A stretch of DNA of 64,000 nt from Micromonospora sp. FIMYZ51. GTDB lineage: Bacteria; Actinomycetota; Actinomycetes; Mycobacteriales; Micromonosporaceae. Position numbers and translations under genes: made by a program. The notes beneath the pieces are model-generated. The model searched no databases and had not been told where the DNA came from. It was given only the letters and a program-made list of their open reading frames with translations. Where the stretch lies: assembly GCF_038246755.1 (NCBI RefSeq), contig NZ_CP134706.1, forward strand, positions 4,836,001-4,900,000. The letters are read 5' to 3'. Below are positions 34,929 through 47,747 of the stretch, in pieces (position 1 is the stretch's first letter; every line of letters begins with the position of its first letter).

Positions 34929-37274
34929 ATGGCCACCGTGCCCCAAGCTTCTCCCTTGGCCGTCATCCAGCAGCGGGCCCTCGCGCTGCGTGGGGCGGGT
35001 AACCTCGCCGCCGCCCGTGACCTGCTGACCGAGGCGGTCGAGTCCGCTCGCCCGCCGTTCGGCAAGGATCATCCCGACGTACTCAGCACCGCGCATCTGC
35101 TGGCTCGGCTGCACCGGGAGGCGGACGATCCGAGTGCGGCCCGCCGGGTGTTGGAGGAGGCGTTCGCGGACGGGGAGCGGCGGTGGCCGCACGCGGACCC
35201 GTTGATGTTGGCGTTGTCCTACGAGTTGGGATCGGTCGCCGATGAGCTGGGCAACCGGCACGAGGCCCGCCGCAACTACACCCGGGTGGCCGCCGCCGGC
35301 CCCGCCGTGCTCGGTGCCGATCATCCGGCGGTACGCGCGGCACGCGAGTACCTCGGTGACGCCGCTCCCGCGCCTCAGCCGCCGCCCGTTCCCCCGGTCG
35401 CCCCGCCGGTACCGGCGCCGGCTAGTCAGTCGCCGCACGCTGCGCTGGTCGAGCCGACGGTGTCGCTGGCCGTGTTGTCGACCGCTTGGCAGCCGCACGA
35501 TGCGGCAGCGGCAGCGCCCACCCGCCCGGCGGTCACCCCCGCGTCCGGGCCTCCGGCCGCTCCCCCGGTCTCCGGACCGCCCGGAATGCCGCCCGCACCG
35601 GCCTCGCCGGCCGTGCCGACCACGCCGGCTGTACCGCCCGCTCCGCCCGCGCCTGCTGTCGTTCCGGCACCGCCGAGGGTCCCGCCGCCCCCGGTGGTAC
35701 CTCAAGCCCGGGTGGCGTTCCACGACCAGGCCGCCCCGGCCCTGCCGCCGAGCGAGTCGAGCGTGGCGGTGCCGCCAGCTCCGGCGCTGCCAGCAACGCC
35801 GGCGGCCCGGCCCGCCCAGGAGATTTCCGGTACGCCGTCCGCGCCGCCGTCTGCTCCGCCCGCGCCTTCCGTACCGCCCGTAGCGGTGCCGGGTCAGCGC
35901 GGCACCGAGGAGGTGACCGGGGTGGTGGCGGTATCACCCGATGCCGAAGGCGGGTCCTCGCCGGGCGGTGGTGGCAGTGGGTCGCCGTCCGATCCGGGGT
36001 GGGCCCGGCCGACGATCCGGGTCCAGCAGATCGGCCCGTTGCTGGCCGAGGAGGCGGCCAGGTCCGGGCATCGGTCCCCCGGTACGCCCGCAGCTGGCAC
36101 CCAAGCATTCCCGGTGAGCGGACCACCGCTGAGCGGACCACCAGTCAGCGGACCACCGGTGAGCGGACCACCAGTCAGCGGACCACCAGTCAGCGGACCA
36201 CCGGTGAGCGGACCACCGGTCAGTGCAGCGCCAGTCAGCGGCCTCCCGGTGAGTGGATCACCCGTGAGCGGAGCGCCGGTCAGCGGACCACCAGTCAGCG
36301 GCCTCCCGGTGAGTGGAGCACCGGTCAGTGTGCCGCCAGCCCTCGGGCAGCCGGTCAGTTCGCCGCCGGTGAGTGGACCGCCGGTCAGTTCGCCACCTGC
36401 GGTCGCCGGGCTGTCGTACCAGCCACCGGTGTCGGGCGTACCGGGGATTCCGGCCCCGCCCGCGATGCCGCCGGCTGGGGCCGACCCCGTGACCGCCCGG
36501 CTGCCGCAGCCCGGCCCGGCGAGCGCGCCGCCCTCGCACCATGGGCCGATCAGCGCGCCGCCCTCGCACCATGGGCCGATCAGTGGGCCGCCCTCGTACC
36601 AGGATGGGATCGGCGGCGGGCAGTACGGCGGCCCGCAACAGCACGATGCGCCGCAGCAGTTCCTCGGCGGGCACCCGCACGGGTCGGGCCAGCCGAGCGT
36701 GCCCGCACCGCCGGCGTACCCACCGCCGCCATCCAGCGGTGCCGCGTCGTCCGCTTCGCCGGGTTGGGGACAGCCGGCGGGGCATCCGCCGGTCGCCGCG
36801 CCCTATCAGAGTCCGCTGGTGCTGCCGCCGCCGGAGCCGGAGCCGGGCCGCAGCCGTACGGCGATCGTGGTGGCGCTGGTCTCGGTGGTGGTCGCCGTCG
36901 CCGCGGTGATCGGGGTGGGGCTGCTGCTCCTGGACCGCCGGTCCGCTGCGCCCGGGGATGCGACGCCCGGCACGGCGACGGAGTCGCAGGCACCTCCCAC
37001 GGACCTGGCGCTGCGCGACGACGCGACCACGATCACGTTGACCTGGGTCGATCCTTCCGGCGGGTTGGTGCCGTTCGTGGTGGCCGGCGGGCGGGCCGGA
37101 TCGACGCTGCGGATGATGGCCACGGTCGACGCGGGACAGACCACGTACACGGTGAACGGGTTGAGTTCCCGAGTGGACTACTGCTTCACCGTGCTGGCCG
37201 TCTACGACACCAACCAGCTGGCCACCTCCGGCCAGGCCTGCACGTCCCGAGAGGACGACGGCACGCCAGGCTGA
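34929..37274 (+). CDS. TPR protein with Pro-rich repeats, membrane segment and FN3-like end
   Basis: The 781-residue protein has N-terminal TPR repeats (about 10-140: LALRGAGNLAAARDLLTEAV, DVLSTAHLLARLHREADDP), then some 500 residues of Pro/Ala/Ser-rich sequence including about 16 PVSGP pentapeptides and a short PISAPPSHHG repeat. A membrane segment follows (about 644-668, TAIVVALVSVVVAVAAVIGVGLLLL), then a small beta domain like FN3 (LALRDDATTITLTWVDPSG ... YCFTVLAVYD). With no signal peptide, the Pro-rich part is probably cytoplasmic and the end outside. It heads the block FN3-MoxR-DUF58-TgpA. Confidence 0.7.
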   Translation: MATVPQASPLAVIQQRALALRGAGNLAAARDLLTEAVESARPPFGKDHPDVLSTAHLLARLHREADDPSAARRVLEEAFADGERRWPHADPLMLALSYELGSVADELGNRHEARRNYTRVAAAGPAVLGADHPAVRAAREYLGDAAPAPQPPPVPPVAPPVPAPASQSPHAALVEPTVSLAVLSTAWQPHDAAAAAPTRPAVTPASGPPAAPPVSGPPGMPPAPASPAVPTTPAVPPAPPAPAVVPAPPRVPPPPVVPQARVAFHDQAAPALPPSESSVAVPPAPALPATPAARPAQEISGTPSAPPSAPPAPSVPPVAVPGQRGTEEVTGVVAVSPDAEGGSSPGGGGSGSPSDPGWARPTIRVQQIGPLLAEEAARSGHRSPGTPAAGTQAFPVSGPPLSGPPVSGPPVSGPPVSGPPVSGPPVSGPPVSAAPVSGLPVSGSPVSGAPVSGPPVSGLPVSGAPVSVPPALGQPVSSPPVSGPPVSSPPAVAGLSYQPPVSGVPGIPAPPAMPPAGADPVTARLPQPGPASAPPSHHGPISAPPSHHGPISGPPSYQDGIGGGQYGGPQQHDAPQQFLGGHPHGSGQPSVPAPPAYPPPPSSGAASSASPGWGQPAGHPPVAAPYQSPLVLPPPEPEPGRSRTAIVVALVSVVVAVAAVIGVGLLLLDRRSAAPGDATPGTATESQAPPTDLALRDDATTITLTWVDPSGGLVPFVVAGGRAGSTLRMMATVDAGQTTYTVNGLSSRVDYCFTVLAVYDTNQLATSGQACTSREDDGTPG
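36112..36400 (+). repeat. 15-bp minisatellite coding for PVSGP
   Basis: Tandem 15-base units of the type CCGGTGAGCGGACCA code for about 16 copies of PVSGP and variants (LSGPP, VSAAP, VSGLP). Units alternate GTGAGC and GTCAGC. Copy-number change would keep the frame. Confidence 0.8.
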
Positions 37275-37547
37275 TCCGAGAGCAGAAACCGTCACAGGGG
37301 TCGACCCGAGAGCGACGGCGGCGCGTCAATCCAACCGGAAAGCGCGCCGCCGGATGATCTACCCGGTCGGGGAAGGAGCCGGCCATCGTGGTCGGACACG
37401 CCGACGACACGCCACGCTGGGTGTCCACAGCCGGACAGTGCGGGTTCCGGGCGTCCGCAGCGTGACCATATGATGGCTCCCGGCTCAGGGGAGGGGTTGC
37501 CGTCACGGGGGCGCCACCTGCCAGGACGACACGGGAGGCAGCCAGCT

Positions 37548-40169
37548 GTGGCGAGCATCGACGAGGCCGGTCCGATCCGCACCACCCGCCCCCGGTCGCG
37601 GCTGCGCGGTGGGCTGGTCACCGTGGGCACGGTGTTGGCGCTGCTGGCGGCGATGGGTTTGACCGTGCTCGGTCTCGGGGCGGCGGACAACGCGGTGGCC
37701 AGCTACGACGCGAGTTCGTGGCTGTGGAGCGCGGCGCGCAGCGAGTTGGCCCGGGTCAACGGGGTGACCGCCCGGGTGGACACCCGGATGGAGGTGGGCG
37801 GCGCGCGGCGGCATCCGATGCAGGTGGTGCAGACCGACCGGATGCTGGTGCTGCGGGATCTGCACACCGGCCAGATCAGCGCCCTGGACCTGGCCACGTT
37901 GCAGATCACCGCGACCACGCCGACGACCCCGGGGCTTGGGGTGAGCGTGGCGTTGCACGAGGACGCGGCGTTTGTGGTGGACGCGGTGCAGGGCGTGGTC
38001 CGGCAGTTGGATCCCCGGACGCTGGCGCCGGTGGGTGACCCGGTGCAGTATCCACCGGGGATCACCGGCGGCACGTTCGACGGCGCGGGTCGGCTGTGGA
38101 TCGCGGTGCCGGCCGAGGGCACCGTTTCGGCGATCACTGCGGCGGTGTTGCCGTCGGAGTCGGCCGAGCGTACGCAGGTGAGCCCGAAGCAGGTGGAGAC
38201 GCACGACGTGGCGGAGCCCAGCCACGAGCTGGTGGTTTCCGCGCTTGACGACGGGGTGGCGGTGCTGGACCGTACGGCCGGCACGCTGGTGACGGTGGTG
38301 GCCGGCGCGGTGCGGCGTACCGCGTTGGCGCAGACGTTGACCGGGCCGGGGACGTTGCCGGCGCGGACCAGCGGTCCGGTGGTGCCGGTGACGGTGGTCG
38401 GGCAGCGGCAGGTGCACGCCATCACCGACGACGGTGCGGTGCGCTCGTTCGTGGTGCCCGGCGAGGGTGACCGGCTCAGCCCGGCGGTGGCCTGGTCGGG
38501 CCGGTTCTACTGCGCGGACGAGGCGGCGGGCGTGGTGTATGCGTTCGACTCGGCCGGGCAGTTGGTGGACACCATCCGGGGCCGCTGGCGCGGTCCACTG
38601 GAGTTGGAGGTGCGGGAGAACTACCTGTTCATCAACGCTCCGGAAGCGTCCACCGCCCGGGTGGTCAACGACCGGCACGAGGTGCGGGAGGTCGACAAGT
38701 ACGCAAACGACGTGCTCGGTGGCGACCCGCCGGCCGAGCCTCCGCCGCCGCCTCCGCCGCCGAAGAAGCCGGAGGTCCGCAAGCCGGGTGCGCCGCGCAA
38801 CGTGACGGCCGCCGCCGGTGACGCGCAGGCGCGGGTGAGTTGGCGGCCGGCCGCCAGCAACGGCGCCGAGATCATCCGGTACGTGGTGGAGGGTGCCGGG
38901 CAGCGGTTGGAGGTCGGCGCGAACCAGCGGTCGGTCGAGGTCAAGGAGCTGACCAACGGCGAGACGTACCGGTTCTCGGTGCACGCGGTGAACGCCAAGG
39001 GTGCCGGGCCGGCACGGAACAGCAACCCGGTGACGCCGACGGCGGATGTGCCGGACGCGCCGGCCAGCGTCACCGCCGAGGCGCGGCCGGACGGCACGGT
39101 GGTGGTGAGCTGGCCGGAGGCGAACGGGCAGGGCAACGCGATCGCCCGGTACGCGGTGACCGCCACCTCGGCCGGCACGAACGCCCCGGCCGGCGAGGCG
39201 ACCGGCACCGAGTTGACCATCAAGGCGGGTGAGCTGGAGTACGGCACGCAGTACGCCTTCACGGTGGTGGCGGTCAACGACAAGGGTGCCGCCTCGGAGG
39301 CGTCGCCGGTGAGCAACACGGTGGTGCCGTTCACGGTGCCCGGTGCGCCGGTGGAGCTGCGTGCGAGCACGGTTGCCGACCAGCCGGGGACGGTGGCGGT
39401 GCAGTGGTCACCGGCGGAGGCCAACGGCCGGCCGGTGAGCGGGTACGTGGTGCTGGTGGGTGACCGGCGCAGCGAGGTCACCGACACCGGCACGACGGTG
39501 ACCGGCCTGGGTGACGGGCAGAACGTGACCGTGCGGGTCCGGGCGGTCAACGAGGCCGGTGAGGGTGCGGAGGCGACGGCGACGGCGCGGACCGTGGCGC
39601 CGCCGCGGGTGGCGGTCACCGGCTCGTCGGCGACCGCGACGGAGGCGACTGTGTCGTTCACCGTGGACGCCGGGGGCGGCAAGGCCACCTGCACGTTGAG
39701 CCGGTCGGGTGAGCCGGCCAAGAGCGGTCCGTGTTCGAGCATCACGATGACCGGGTTGACGCCCGGCACCAGCTACACGTTCACGGTGACGGCGACGAAT
39801 GCCGCCGGCAGCGGCAAGGACACCCAGGCGCAGACGACGCAGGCCCTGTACGGCATCGCCACCTGCGTCAACGGCAGCGAGCCGGAGCAGCGTACCTACT
39901 GCAACAAGGACGTCGACGGTCGTAACGGCAACGAGATCTTCTCGGTGCCCCGGCAGGACAACGACCGGCAGGTCGGCTGGGCCAAGCCGGGTACCCGGTT
40001 GCAGACGCACTGCAAGATCCGGGGCGAGGAGGTGTACGCGTACGTCTACAACGACCACAAGAAGAGCACCTGGTGGGTGCGGGTCGACTACAGCGGGCGC
40101 AACTACATCCCCTGGGCCTGGCTGAACCTGGAGGGCGGCGACAACATCAACGTCCTGCCCACCTGCTGA
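37548..40169 (+). CDS. Membrane-anchored fibronectin type III protein
   Basis: GTG 37548 follows GGGAGG. The 873-residue protein has one N-terminal membrane segment (about 20-45), a beta-propeller-like sensor region to about 390 (DRMLVLRDLHTGQISALDL, FVVPGEGDRL), a Pro-rich linker (PPPPPPPPKK), four FN3 domains at about 412-500, 500-592, 597-683 and 685-765, and a C-terminal SH3-like domain with four Cys (CKIRGEEVYAYVYND). The domains probably lie outside the membrane. It is upstream of MoxR/DUF58/TgpA on the same strand, suggesting one complex. Confidence 0.75.
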   Translation: MASIDEAGPIRTTRPRSRLRGGLVTVGTVLALLAAMGLTVLGLGAADNAVASYDASSWLWSAARSELARVNGVTARVDTRMEVGGARRHPMQVVQTDRMLVLRDLHTGQISALDLATLQITATTPTTPGLGVSVALHEDAAFVVDAVQGVVRQLDPRTLAPVGDPVQYPPGITGGTFDGAGRLWIAVPAEGTVSAITAAVLPSESAERTQVSPKQVETHDVAEPSHELVVSALDDGVAVLDRTAGTLVTVVAGAVRRTALAQTLTGPGTLPARTSGPVVPVTVVGQRQVHAITDDGAVRSFVVPGEGDRLSPAVAWSGRFYCADEAAGVVYAFDSAGQLVDTIRGRWRGPLELEVRENYLFINAPEASTARVVNDRHEVREVDKYANDVLGGDPPAEPPPPPPPPKKPEVRKPGAPRNVTAAAGDAQARVSWRPAASNGAEIIRYVVEGAGQRLEVGANQRSVEVKELTNGETYRFSVHAVNAKGAGPARNSNPVTPTADVPDAPASVTAEARPDGTVVVSWPEANGQGNAIARYAVTATSAGTNAPAGEATGTELTIKAGELEYGTQYAFTVVAVNDKGAASEASPVSNTVVPFTVPGAPVELRASTVADQPGTVAVQWSPAEANGRPVSGYVVLVGDRRSEVTDTGTTVTGLGDGQNVTVRVRAVNEAGEGAEATATARTVAPPRVAVTGSSATATEATVSFTVDAGGGKATCTLSRSGEPAKSGPCSSITMTGLTPGTSYTFTVTATNAAGSGKDTQAQTTQALYGIATCVNGSEPEQRTYCNKDVDGRNGNEIFSVPRQDNDRQVGWAKPGTRLQTHCKIRGEEVYAYVYNDHKKSTWWVRVDYSGRNYIPWAWLNLEGGDNINVLPTC

Positions 40170-40194
40170 TCCACCTCAGGCAAGGAGCACCACC

Positions 40195-41190
40195 GTGACA
40201 AGCCACGAGCCGCTCACCCAGCAGGAGGTGCAGGGCTTCGCCGCCCTCGCCGCCCGGCTGGCCGAGAACGTCAACGCGGTGGTGCTCGGCAAGCCACAGG
40301 TGGTCCGGTTGGCGTTGACCGCGTTGTTCGCCCAGGGGCATGTGCTGCTGGAGGACGTGCCGGGGGTGGGCAAGACGACCCTGGCGCGGGCGATCGCGGC
40401 GACGGTGCAGGGCCAGTGGCGGCGGATCCAGTTCACCCCGGACCTGCTGCCGTCGGACGTCTCCGGGGTGACCATCTTCAACCAGGCCACCCGGGGTTTC
40501 GAGTTCCATCCCGGTCCGGTGTTCGCCAACATCGTCATCGCCGACGAGATCAACCGGGCGTCGCCGAAGACGCAGTCGGCGCTGCTGGAGGTGATGGAGG
40601 AGCGGACGGTCACCGTGGACGGGGTGCGGCATCCGGTGCCGCAGCCGTTCCTGGTGGTGGCGACGCAGAACCCGGTGGAGATGGACGGCACGTACCGGCT
40701 GCCGGAGGCGCAGCTGGACCGGTTCCTGGTGAAGCTCTCGGTCGGGTACCCGGACGAGTCGGTGGAGGTGGAGGTGCTGCGCGGGGCGACGGTGCGCTCC
40801 CCCGAGGCGCTCAGTGCGGTCACCGACACGGCCACCGTCGGTGAGATGGTCCGGATGGCGCTGCGGGTGCACATCGCCGAGCCGCTGTACGCGTACGCGG
40901 TGCGGCTGGCCGCGGCGACCCGTACCCATCCGCAGGTGCGGGTCGGGGTCAGCCCGCGTGGGGTGATCGCGTTGACCCGGGCGGCGTGCGCGTACGCGCT
41001 CATCGACGGCCGGGGCTGGATCATGCCCGAGGATCTGAAGGCCCTCACCGAGCCGGTGTTCGCGCATCGGCTGCTGCTCACGCCCGACGCCCAGGTGCGC
41101 GGGGTGACCGCCGCGGACGTGCTCCGTCAGGCCGTCGCCTCGGTGCCGGTGCCGTTGCCGTCGGGCCAGCCGGCCCCGGCGCATCCGTAG
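40195..41190 (+). CDS. MoxR-family AAA+ ATPase
   Basis: The 331-residue protein has Walker A VPGVGKTTLA at about 56-65, Walker B IVIADEINRA at about 110-119, sensor QNPVEMDGTYRLPEAQLDRF and the C-terminal lid domain. MoxR ATPases act as chaperone-like partners of DUF58/VWA proteins encoded next to them. GTG start 26 bp after the FN3 stop with AGGCAAGGAG. Full length for the family. Confidence 0.9.
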   Translation: MTSHEPLTQQEVQGFAALAARLAENVNAVVLGKPQVVRLALTALFAQGHVLLEDVPGVGKTTLARAIAATVQGQWRRIQFTPDLLPSDVSGVTIFNQATRGFEFHPGPVFANIVIADEINRASPKTQSALLEVMEERTVTVDGVRHPVPQPFLVVATQNPVEMDGTYRLPEAQLDRFLVKLSVGYPDESVEVEVLRGATVRSPEALSAVTDTATVGEMVRMALRVHIAEPLYAYAVRLAAATRTHPQVRVGVSPRGVIALTRAACAYALIDGRGWIMPEDLKALTEPVFAHRLLLTPDAQVRGVTAADVLRQAVASVPVPLPSGQPAPAHP

Positions 41191-41205
41191 CTGCGGCGGG
41201 CTGGC

Positions 41206-42386
41206 GTGGGAATCACCGCTCGGGGCATCGGTCTGCTCGTCGTCGCCGTCGCGCTGCTCGGTGCCGGTTTCCGGTTCGGCTATCCGGAGCTGACGCTGCT
41301 GGGTGCGGCGGCCGGCATCGCTGTCGCGGTGGCCGTGGTCATCGCGGCCCGCCGTCCCCGGCTGGCGGTGCACCGGCAGGCGGATCCGGACCGGGTGGCC
41401 CGGGGTGAGCCGGCGGCGATGACGTTGACGCTGCGCAACGCGGGGCGGCTGCGGGCGGCGAGCCTGCTGGCCACCGACCGGTGCGGCGACCGGGTGGTGC
41501 CGGTGCCGGTGCTGCGGTTGCGCCCGGGTGCGGACACCACGGTCCGCTACGACGTGCCGACGACCCGCCGGGGGGTGGTGCCGGTCGGCCCGCTGCGGGT
41601 GACCCGCCGCGATCCGCTGGGCCTGGTGGTGCTGGCCCGCTCCTACGGCGGCAGCGTGCCGGTCTGGGTGCATCCGCGGATCCATCCGCTCAGTGCGGTG
41701 CCCACCGGTGCCGGTCGCAGCCTCGACGGCCGGGTCGACGCCGTACCGCACGGCTCGATCACCTTCGACTCGCTGCGGGAGTACGTGGTCGGCGACGAGT
41801 TGCGGCGGGTGCACTGGCGGACCAGCGCGCGGGTCGGCGAGCTGATGGTGCGGGAGAACGTGGACACCAGCCTGCCACGGATCGTGGTGCTGCTGGACAA
41901 TCGGGCCGCCGCGCATCCGGACCGGGCCGACGGGGTGGCCGAGTCGTTCGAGGCGGCGTGTGAGGCGGCGGCCTCGGTGGTCGCCGCGGCGGTGCGGGAG
42001 GATCTGCCGGTGGCGCTGCTTTTCGTGGCCGCCGCCGAACCGGCGGCAGCCGCCGCACCCGCATGCGGCAGCGTGGATCTCGACGGGCCGGGGGTCGGGC
42101 CGCTGGACCGGTTGGCTGCGGTGACGCTCACCGACGAGGGCACCTTGGAGGCCGCGACGGGGCGGCTGCGCCGCGACCGGCTCGGTGACACCCTGGTCGT
42201 CCTCACCGGCCCGGGTGGCCGCGCCGACCTGGGTTACGTCGGCGCGTTGCGGGGCGCGTACCCGTCGGTGGTGGTCGGGGTGTTCGGCTCGGCGGAGCCG
42301 ACGCCACCGGACGCCGCCGGCCTGGTGGTCGTCGACGCCCCCGACGGGGCGGCCTTCGCCGCCGAGTGGGACGGGGTACGCCGGTG

Positions 42387-42390
<4 letters not shown>
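41206..42390 (+). CDS. DUF58 membrane protein
   Basis: The 394-residue protein has two N-terminal membrane segments (about 8-24 and 28-45), a beta-rich region with NAGRLRAASLLATDR, and the DUF58 signature EYVVGDELRRVHWRTSAR at about 190-207, followed by a VWA-like part (RIVVLLDNRAA). It is the usual partner of MoxR. Its stop overlaps the start of the next gene (GTGA). Confidence 0.88.
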
Positions 42391-44744
<2,354 letters not shown>

Positions 44745-44759
<15 letters not shown>

Positions 44760-45854
44760 CGCGGGCCGGGTCGGTGCGCCGCCGCCGAGCGTCGATGCGG
44801 CATTCGGCGGGTCGGGCGTCGATGCGGCGTCCGGCAGGGCCGCCGTCGGCGCGGCGTTCGGCGGCTGCTCGACGCCGAGTCCGAGCCGGGCGACCAGCGT
44901 GACCAGGGCCGCCGGGTCGCCGGTGGTCACCTCCGGGGTGGGCAGCAGGGCCAGCACCGGCACGTCCACGCCGGCCGTGACGTACTTGCCCACCTGGGCG
45001 CGGCATCGCTCCGGCGAGCCGTGCAGGATCAGCGCGTCGACCACCTCGTCGGGCACCGCCGCCAGCGCCGCCCGCCGGTCGCCGGCCGCCCACGCCTGCC
45101 ACATGCCGGCCAGTGCCGGCTCGCGGCCGAGCCAGCGGTGGAACTGCGCGTACGCGGGCACGGTCAGGTAGCTGGCGATCAGCCGCCGGCCGAGGGTGCG
45201 GGCGTAGCCGGCGTCCTCGGTGGGGCAGACGAAGATTCGGGCGACCACCTCGAACTGGGGGCGCCGCTGTCCCAGCTCGGCCAGTGCGCGGGGTACGTCG
45301 GCGGCGGCGAGCCAGTTGAGGATGACTCCGTCGGCCTCGGCGGCGGCCAGGCGCAGCATGCCGGGGCGCAGCGCGGCCAGCAGCAGTGGCGGCGGCACCA
45401 CCGGCGGCCGTTCCAGGGTGAACCGGCGTACCGCGAAGGTGTCGAAGGCACCGTCTACGGTCTCCCCGCGCAGCGCCGCCCGCAGGAACCGCAGTACGTC
45501 CCGGGTGCGCCGGTACGGCTCGGTGAACTGCGTCGCGTTCCAGTCGGCGACCACCGTCGGCGATGAGGCGCCGATGCCGAGGGCGAACCGGCCGGGGGCG
45601 ACGTCGGCGAGCGCGGCGGCGCTCATCGCCAGCAGGCCGGGCCCCCGGGTGAACACGGGGGTGATCGCGGTGCCCAGCCGCAGCCGGGGCTGCCAGGCCG
45701 CAGCCAGCGCCAGCGGAGTGAACGCATCGGCACCGTTGACCTCGGCGGACCACACGTCGGTGTAGCCGGCGTCGGCGAGGGCCGCGTACACCGCGGCGTG
45801 GTCGGCGAGCGGGACACCAGCCAGCGGGACCGTCATCGCCCATCTCGTCGTCAT
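44745..45854 (-). CDS. LLM-class (F420-dependent) oxidoreductase
   Basis: The 369-residue protein has the luciferase-like TIM barrel: MTVPLAGVPLADHAAVYAAL, YTDVWSAEV, LRLGTAITPVFTRGP and GRFALGIGASSP (the F420/FMN loop), ending near ALLPTPEVTTGDP. After about residue 320 there is an Ala/Pro/Thr-rich tail of 45 residues without homology that I can see. Start ATG 45854 is chosen by domain start. The end overlaps the convergent TgpA gene by 15 bp. Substrate unknown. Confidence 0.82.
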
Positions 45855-45910
45855 CGGTCGATGGTGCCCGCCGTACGGTCCGGCGAGCAAGATCCTGTCG
45901 GCTTCCCGGT

Positions 45911-46603
45911 TCAGCCGGCGAAGGCGAGCAGCCGGATCCCGGCGGCGTCCAGGACGGCCTGCTCGGCAGTGCTGCGTGGGCGGCGGCCGGTGGCCTTCTG
46001 GATCAGCGTCAGCCGGTCCCAACCCAGTTGCGGTGGCACCGGACGCCCGCCGGTGAGCAGGTCGGCGATCACCTGGCCGGCCGCCGGGGTCAACCACGGC
46101 TCGCGGTCCAGCGCCGCGGCCAGGTCCAGGCCGTGCACCCCGACCTCCACCACCCGGGTACGCAGGAACTCCGGCACCGTCATCGCGTCGCCGTGCCGGG
46201 TGCGTACGACCCGGTCCGCCGGCTGGGCGTCGACCGCGTCGAGGGTGGCCTGCCAGGCCCGGTCGAACTCCACGGCGAGGGTCGACGGGTCGGTGCCGCC
46301 GCCGGCCTGGGCCCGCGCGGCGTCGATGCGGTCGGTGTCGACCTGCGGGGTGAACTTGGCCGCGCCGAAGTAGCCGGCGGCGTCGACCTGGGCCCGGCCG
46401 GGTGCCGGGGCGGCCAGCATGTCGGCCAGTCGGGCGACGCCGGTGCGGACGTGGGCCAGCAGCTCGGCGACCGTCCAGGGCGGACAGTCGGTGGGTCGGT
46501 CCAGATCCCGCTGGTGGATGGTTCGCAGCACCTGCCCCAGCCGTGCGCACTCGTCGCGGAAGGCGTTGCGCGGCGGAGTCAGCAACTCTCGCGCCTCGGT
46601 CAT
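45911..46603 (-). CDS. Maleylpyruvate isomerase-family (DinB-fold, mycothiol-type) protein
   Basis: The 230-residue protein has the TIGR03083/MDMPI N-terminal helical bundle (LGQVLRTIHQRDLDRPTDCPPWTVAELLAHV), with His residues of the DinB fold, and VEVGVHGLDLAAALDREPWLTP towards the end. Such enzymes are mycothiol-dependent transferases or isomerases in actinobacteria. Start ATG 46603, GGGGG upstream. It lies between the oxidoreductase and PAP2 genes on the same strand. Confidence 0.8.
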   Translation of the reverse strand: MTEARELLTPPRNAFRDECARLGQVLRTIHQRDLDRPTDCPPWTVAELLAHVRTGVARLADMLAAPAPGRAQVDAAGYFGAAKFTPQVDTDRIDAARAQAGGGTDPSTLAVEFDRAWQATLDAVDAQPADRVVRTRHGDAMTVPEFLRTRVVEVGVHGLDLAAALDREPWLTPAAGQVIADLLTGGRPVPPQLGWDRLTLIQKATGRRPRSTAEQAVLDAAGIRLLAFAG

Positions 46604-46626
46604 CTGTGCTGCCCCCGCTTTCCCGG

Positions 46627-47508
46627 TCAGCCCTGCTCGCGGGGGACGATGCGGTGCACGGCGGCGAGCACCAGCGCCATCACCACGCCCATCGACCCGG
46701 CGATGCCGGCGGCGCTGCCGGCGTAGCCGAGGAACAGTGGCCGGCGGCCCAGCTCGGCCGCCGGGGTGTCGCGCTGGCCCAGCAGCCACCACAGCGCCAG
46801 CGCGCAGCCGGCGATCGCGAGCAGGCCACCGAGGCCGAGCAGTAGCGGGGTGAGCCGGTGCGCGTCGGCCGAGGCGACCTGTGCCCGCTCCCGCTGGGTG
46901 GTCAGCAGCAGCAGCCCGGCCAGGGCCGCCCAGACCCCCACCACGAGGTACGCGGCCACCGCGTCGCTGGGCCGGTGCCAGCTCGCGGAGAGGGTGGCCA
47001 CCCCGGCGATCGCGGCGTAGCCGGCGCCGAGCACGGCGGCGAAGCCCCGCACCTTGGGCGGCAGCACGAGCACCAGCGCCACCGCCACCGAGGCGGCGAC
47101 CGTGGTGTGGCCGCTGGGCAGGCTGTTTCCCACGAACGCCCGCTCCGGGTCGATGCCGTAGTCCGGTCGGGTCAGCACGTACTTGAGTGCCTGGGTGGTG
47201 ACGTTGGACCCGGCGATCAGCAGGGTGGCCGCGACGGCAAGCGCGACCCGGCCCCGGATCAGCGCGATGAACCCGATCATCACGGTGGCCGCCAGCAACG
47301 ACACCACGGACATCGCGTTGAGGATGCGGTTGACCGGTTCCTCGATGCGGTCGCGACCGATCCGGTTGCCGGTGAGGGCGACCGTGTCGATCCACTGCCC
47401 GGTGCCGGTGTGCAGTGCGTATCGCCAGACGACGATGAAGGCCGCCGCCTGGACGAGGGCCAGCACGACCAGCCAGACCGCAGTTCCACCCCTCGGCGTC
47501 ATCCGCAC
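46627..47508 (-). CDS. PAP2-family membrane phosphatase
   Basis: The 293-residue protein has six or more membrane segments and the three PAP2 motifs: KYVLTRPDYG, PSGHTT and SASWHRPSD, containing the catalytic His pair. It probably dephosphorylates an isoprenoid or lipid phosphate at the outer membrane face. Start GTG 47508 or ATG 47502. The C-terminal part adds two extra membrane segments beyond the core. Confidence 0.85.
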   Translation of the reverse strand: MRMTPRGGTAVWLVVLALVQAAAFIVVWRYALHTGTGQWIDTVALTGNRIGRDRIEEPVNRILNAMSVVSLLAATVMIGFIALIRGRVALAVAATLLIAGSNVTTQALKYVLTRPDYGIDPERAFVGNSLPSGHTTVAASVAVALVLVLPPKVRGFAAVLGAGYAAIAGVATLSASWHRPSDAVAAYLVVGVWAALAGLLLLTTQRERAQVASADAHRLTPLLLGLGGLLAIAGCALALWWLLGQRDTPAAELGRRPLFLGYAGSAAGIAGSMGVVMALVLAAVHRIVPREQG

Positions 47509-47710
47509 CCGGACAACTTAGCGGTCCGGGCGAACCGGACAACCGGGGGCCCGCCGGTGGCCTCGGGATGCCTCGGGCGCAGGTGCGGGAGGCGATGGTG
47601 ACCGGTACCTCGGAGCGGGCGTCACGAACCCGACTGACCCTCGACCCGTCCGCGCCGGCTCGGCCGGACCGTCGAGCGCCCGGCGGCGAAGGGTTGCGGC
47701 GACGGGCACA

Positions 47711-47747
47711 AAAAGGGAGAGGCCGCCACGGGGGGAGCGGCCTCTCC
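47711..47747 (-). terminator. Rho-independent terminator (minus strand)
   Basis: An 11-bp stem (47716-47726 with 47737-47747; GGAGAGGCCGC arm) has a ten-base loop and, on the minus strand, runs into CCCTTTTTG. It would end transcription from the GH48 gene. Confidence 0.75.

Noticed and set aside
36112..36400. Regularly spaced repeats that could suggest a CRISPR array
   Set aside because: Units are 15 bp, contiguous, in frame and code for PVSGP; there are no unique spacers.
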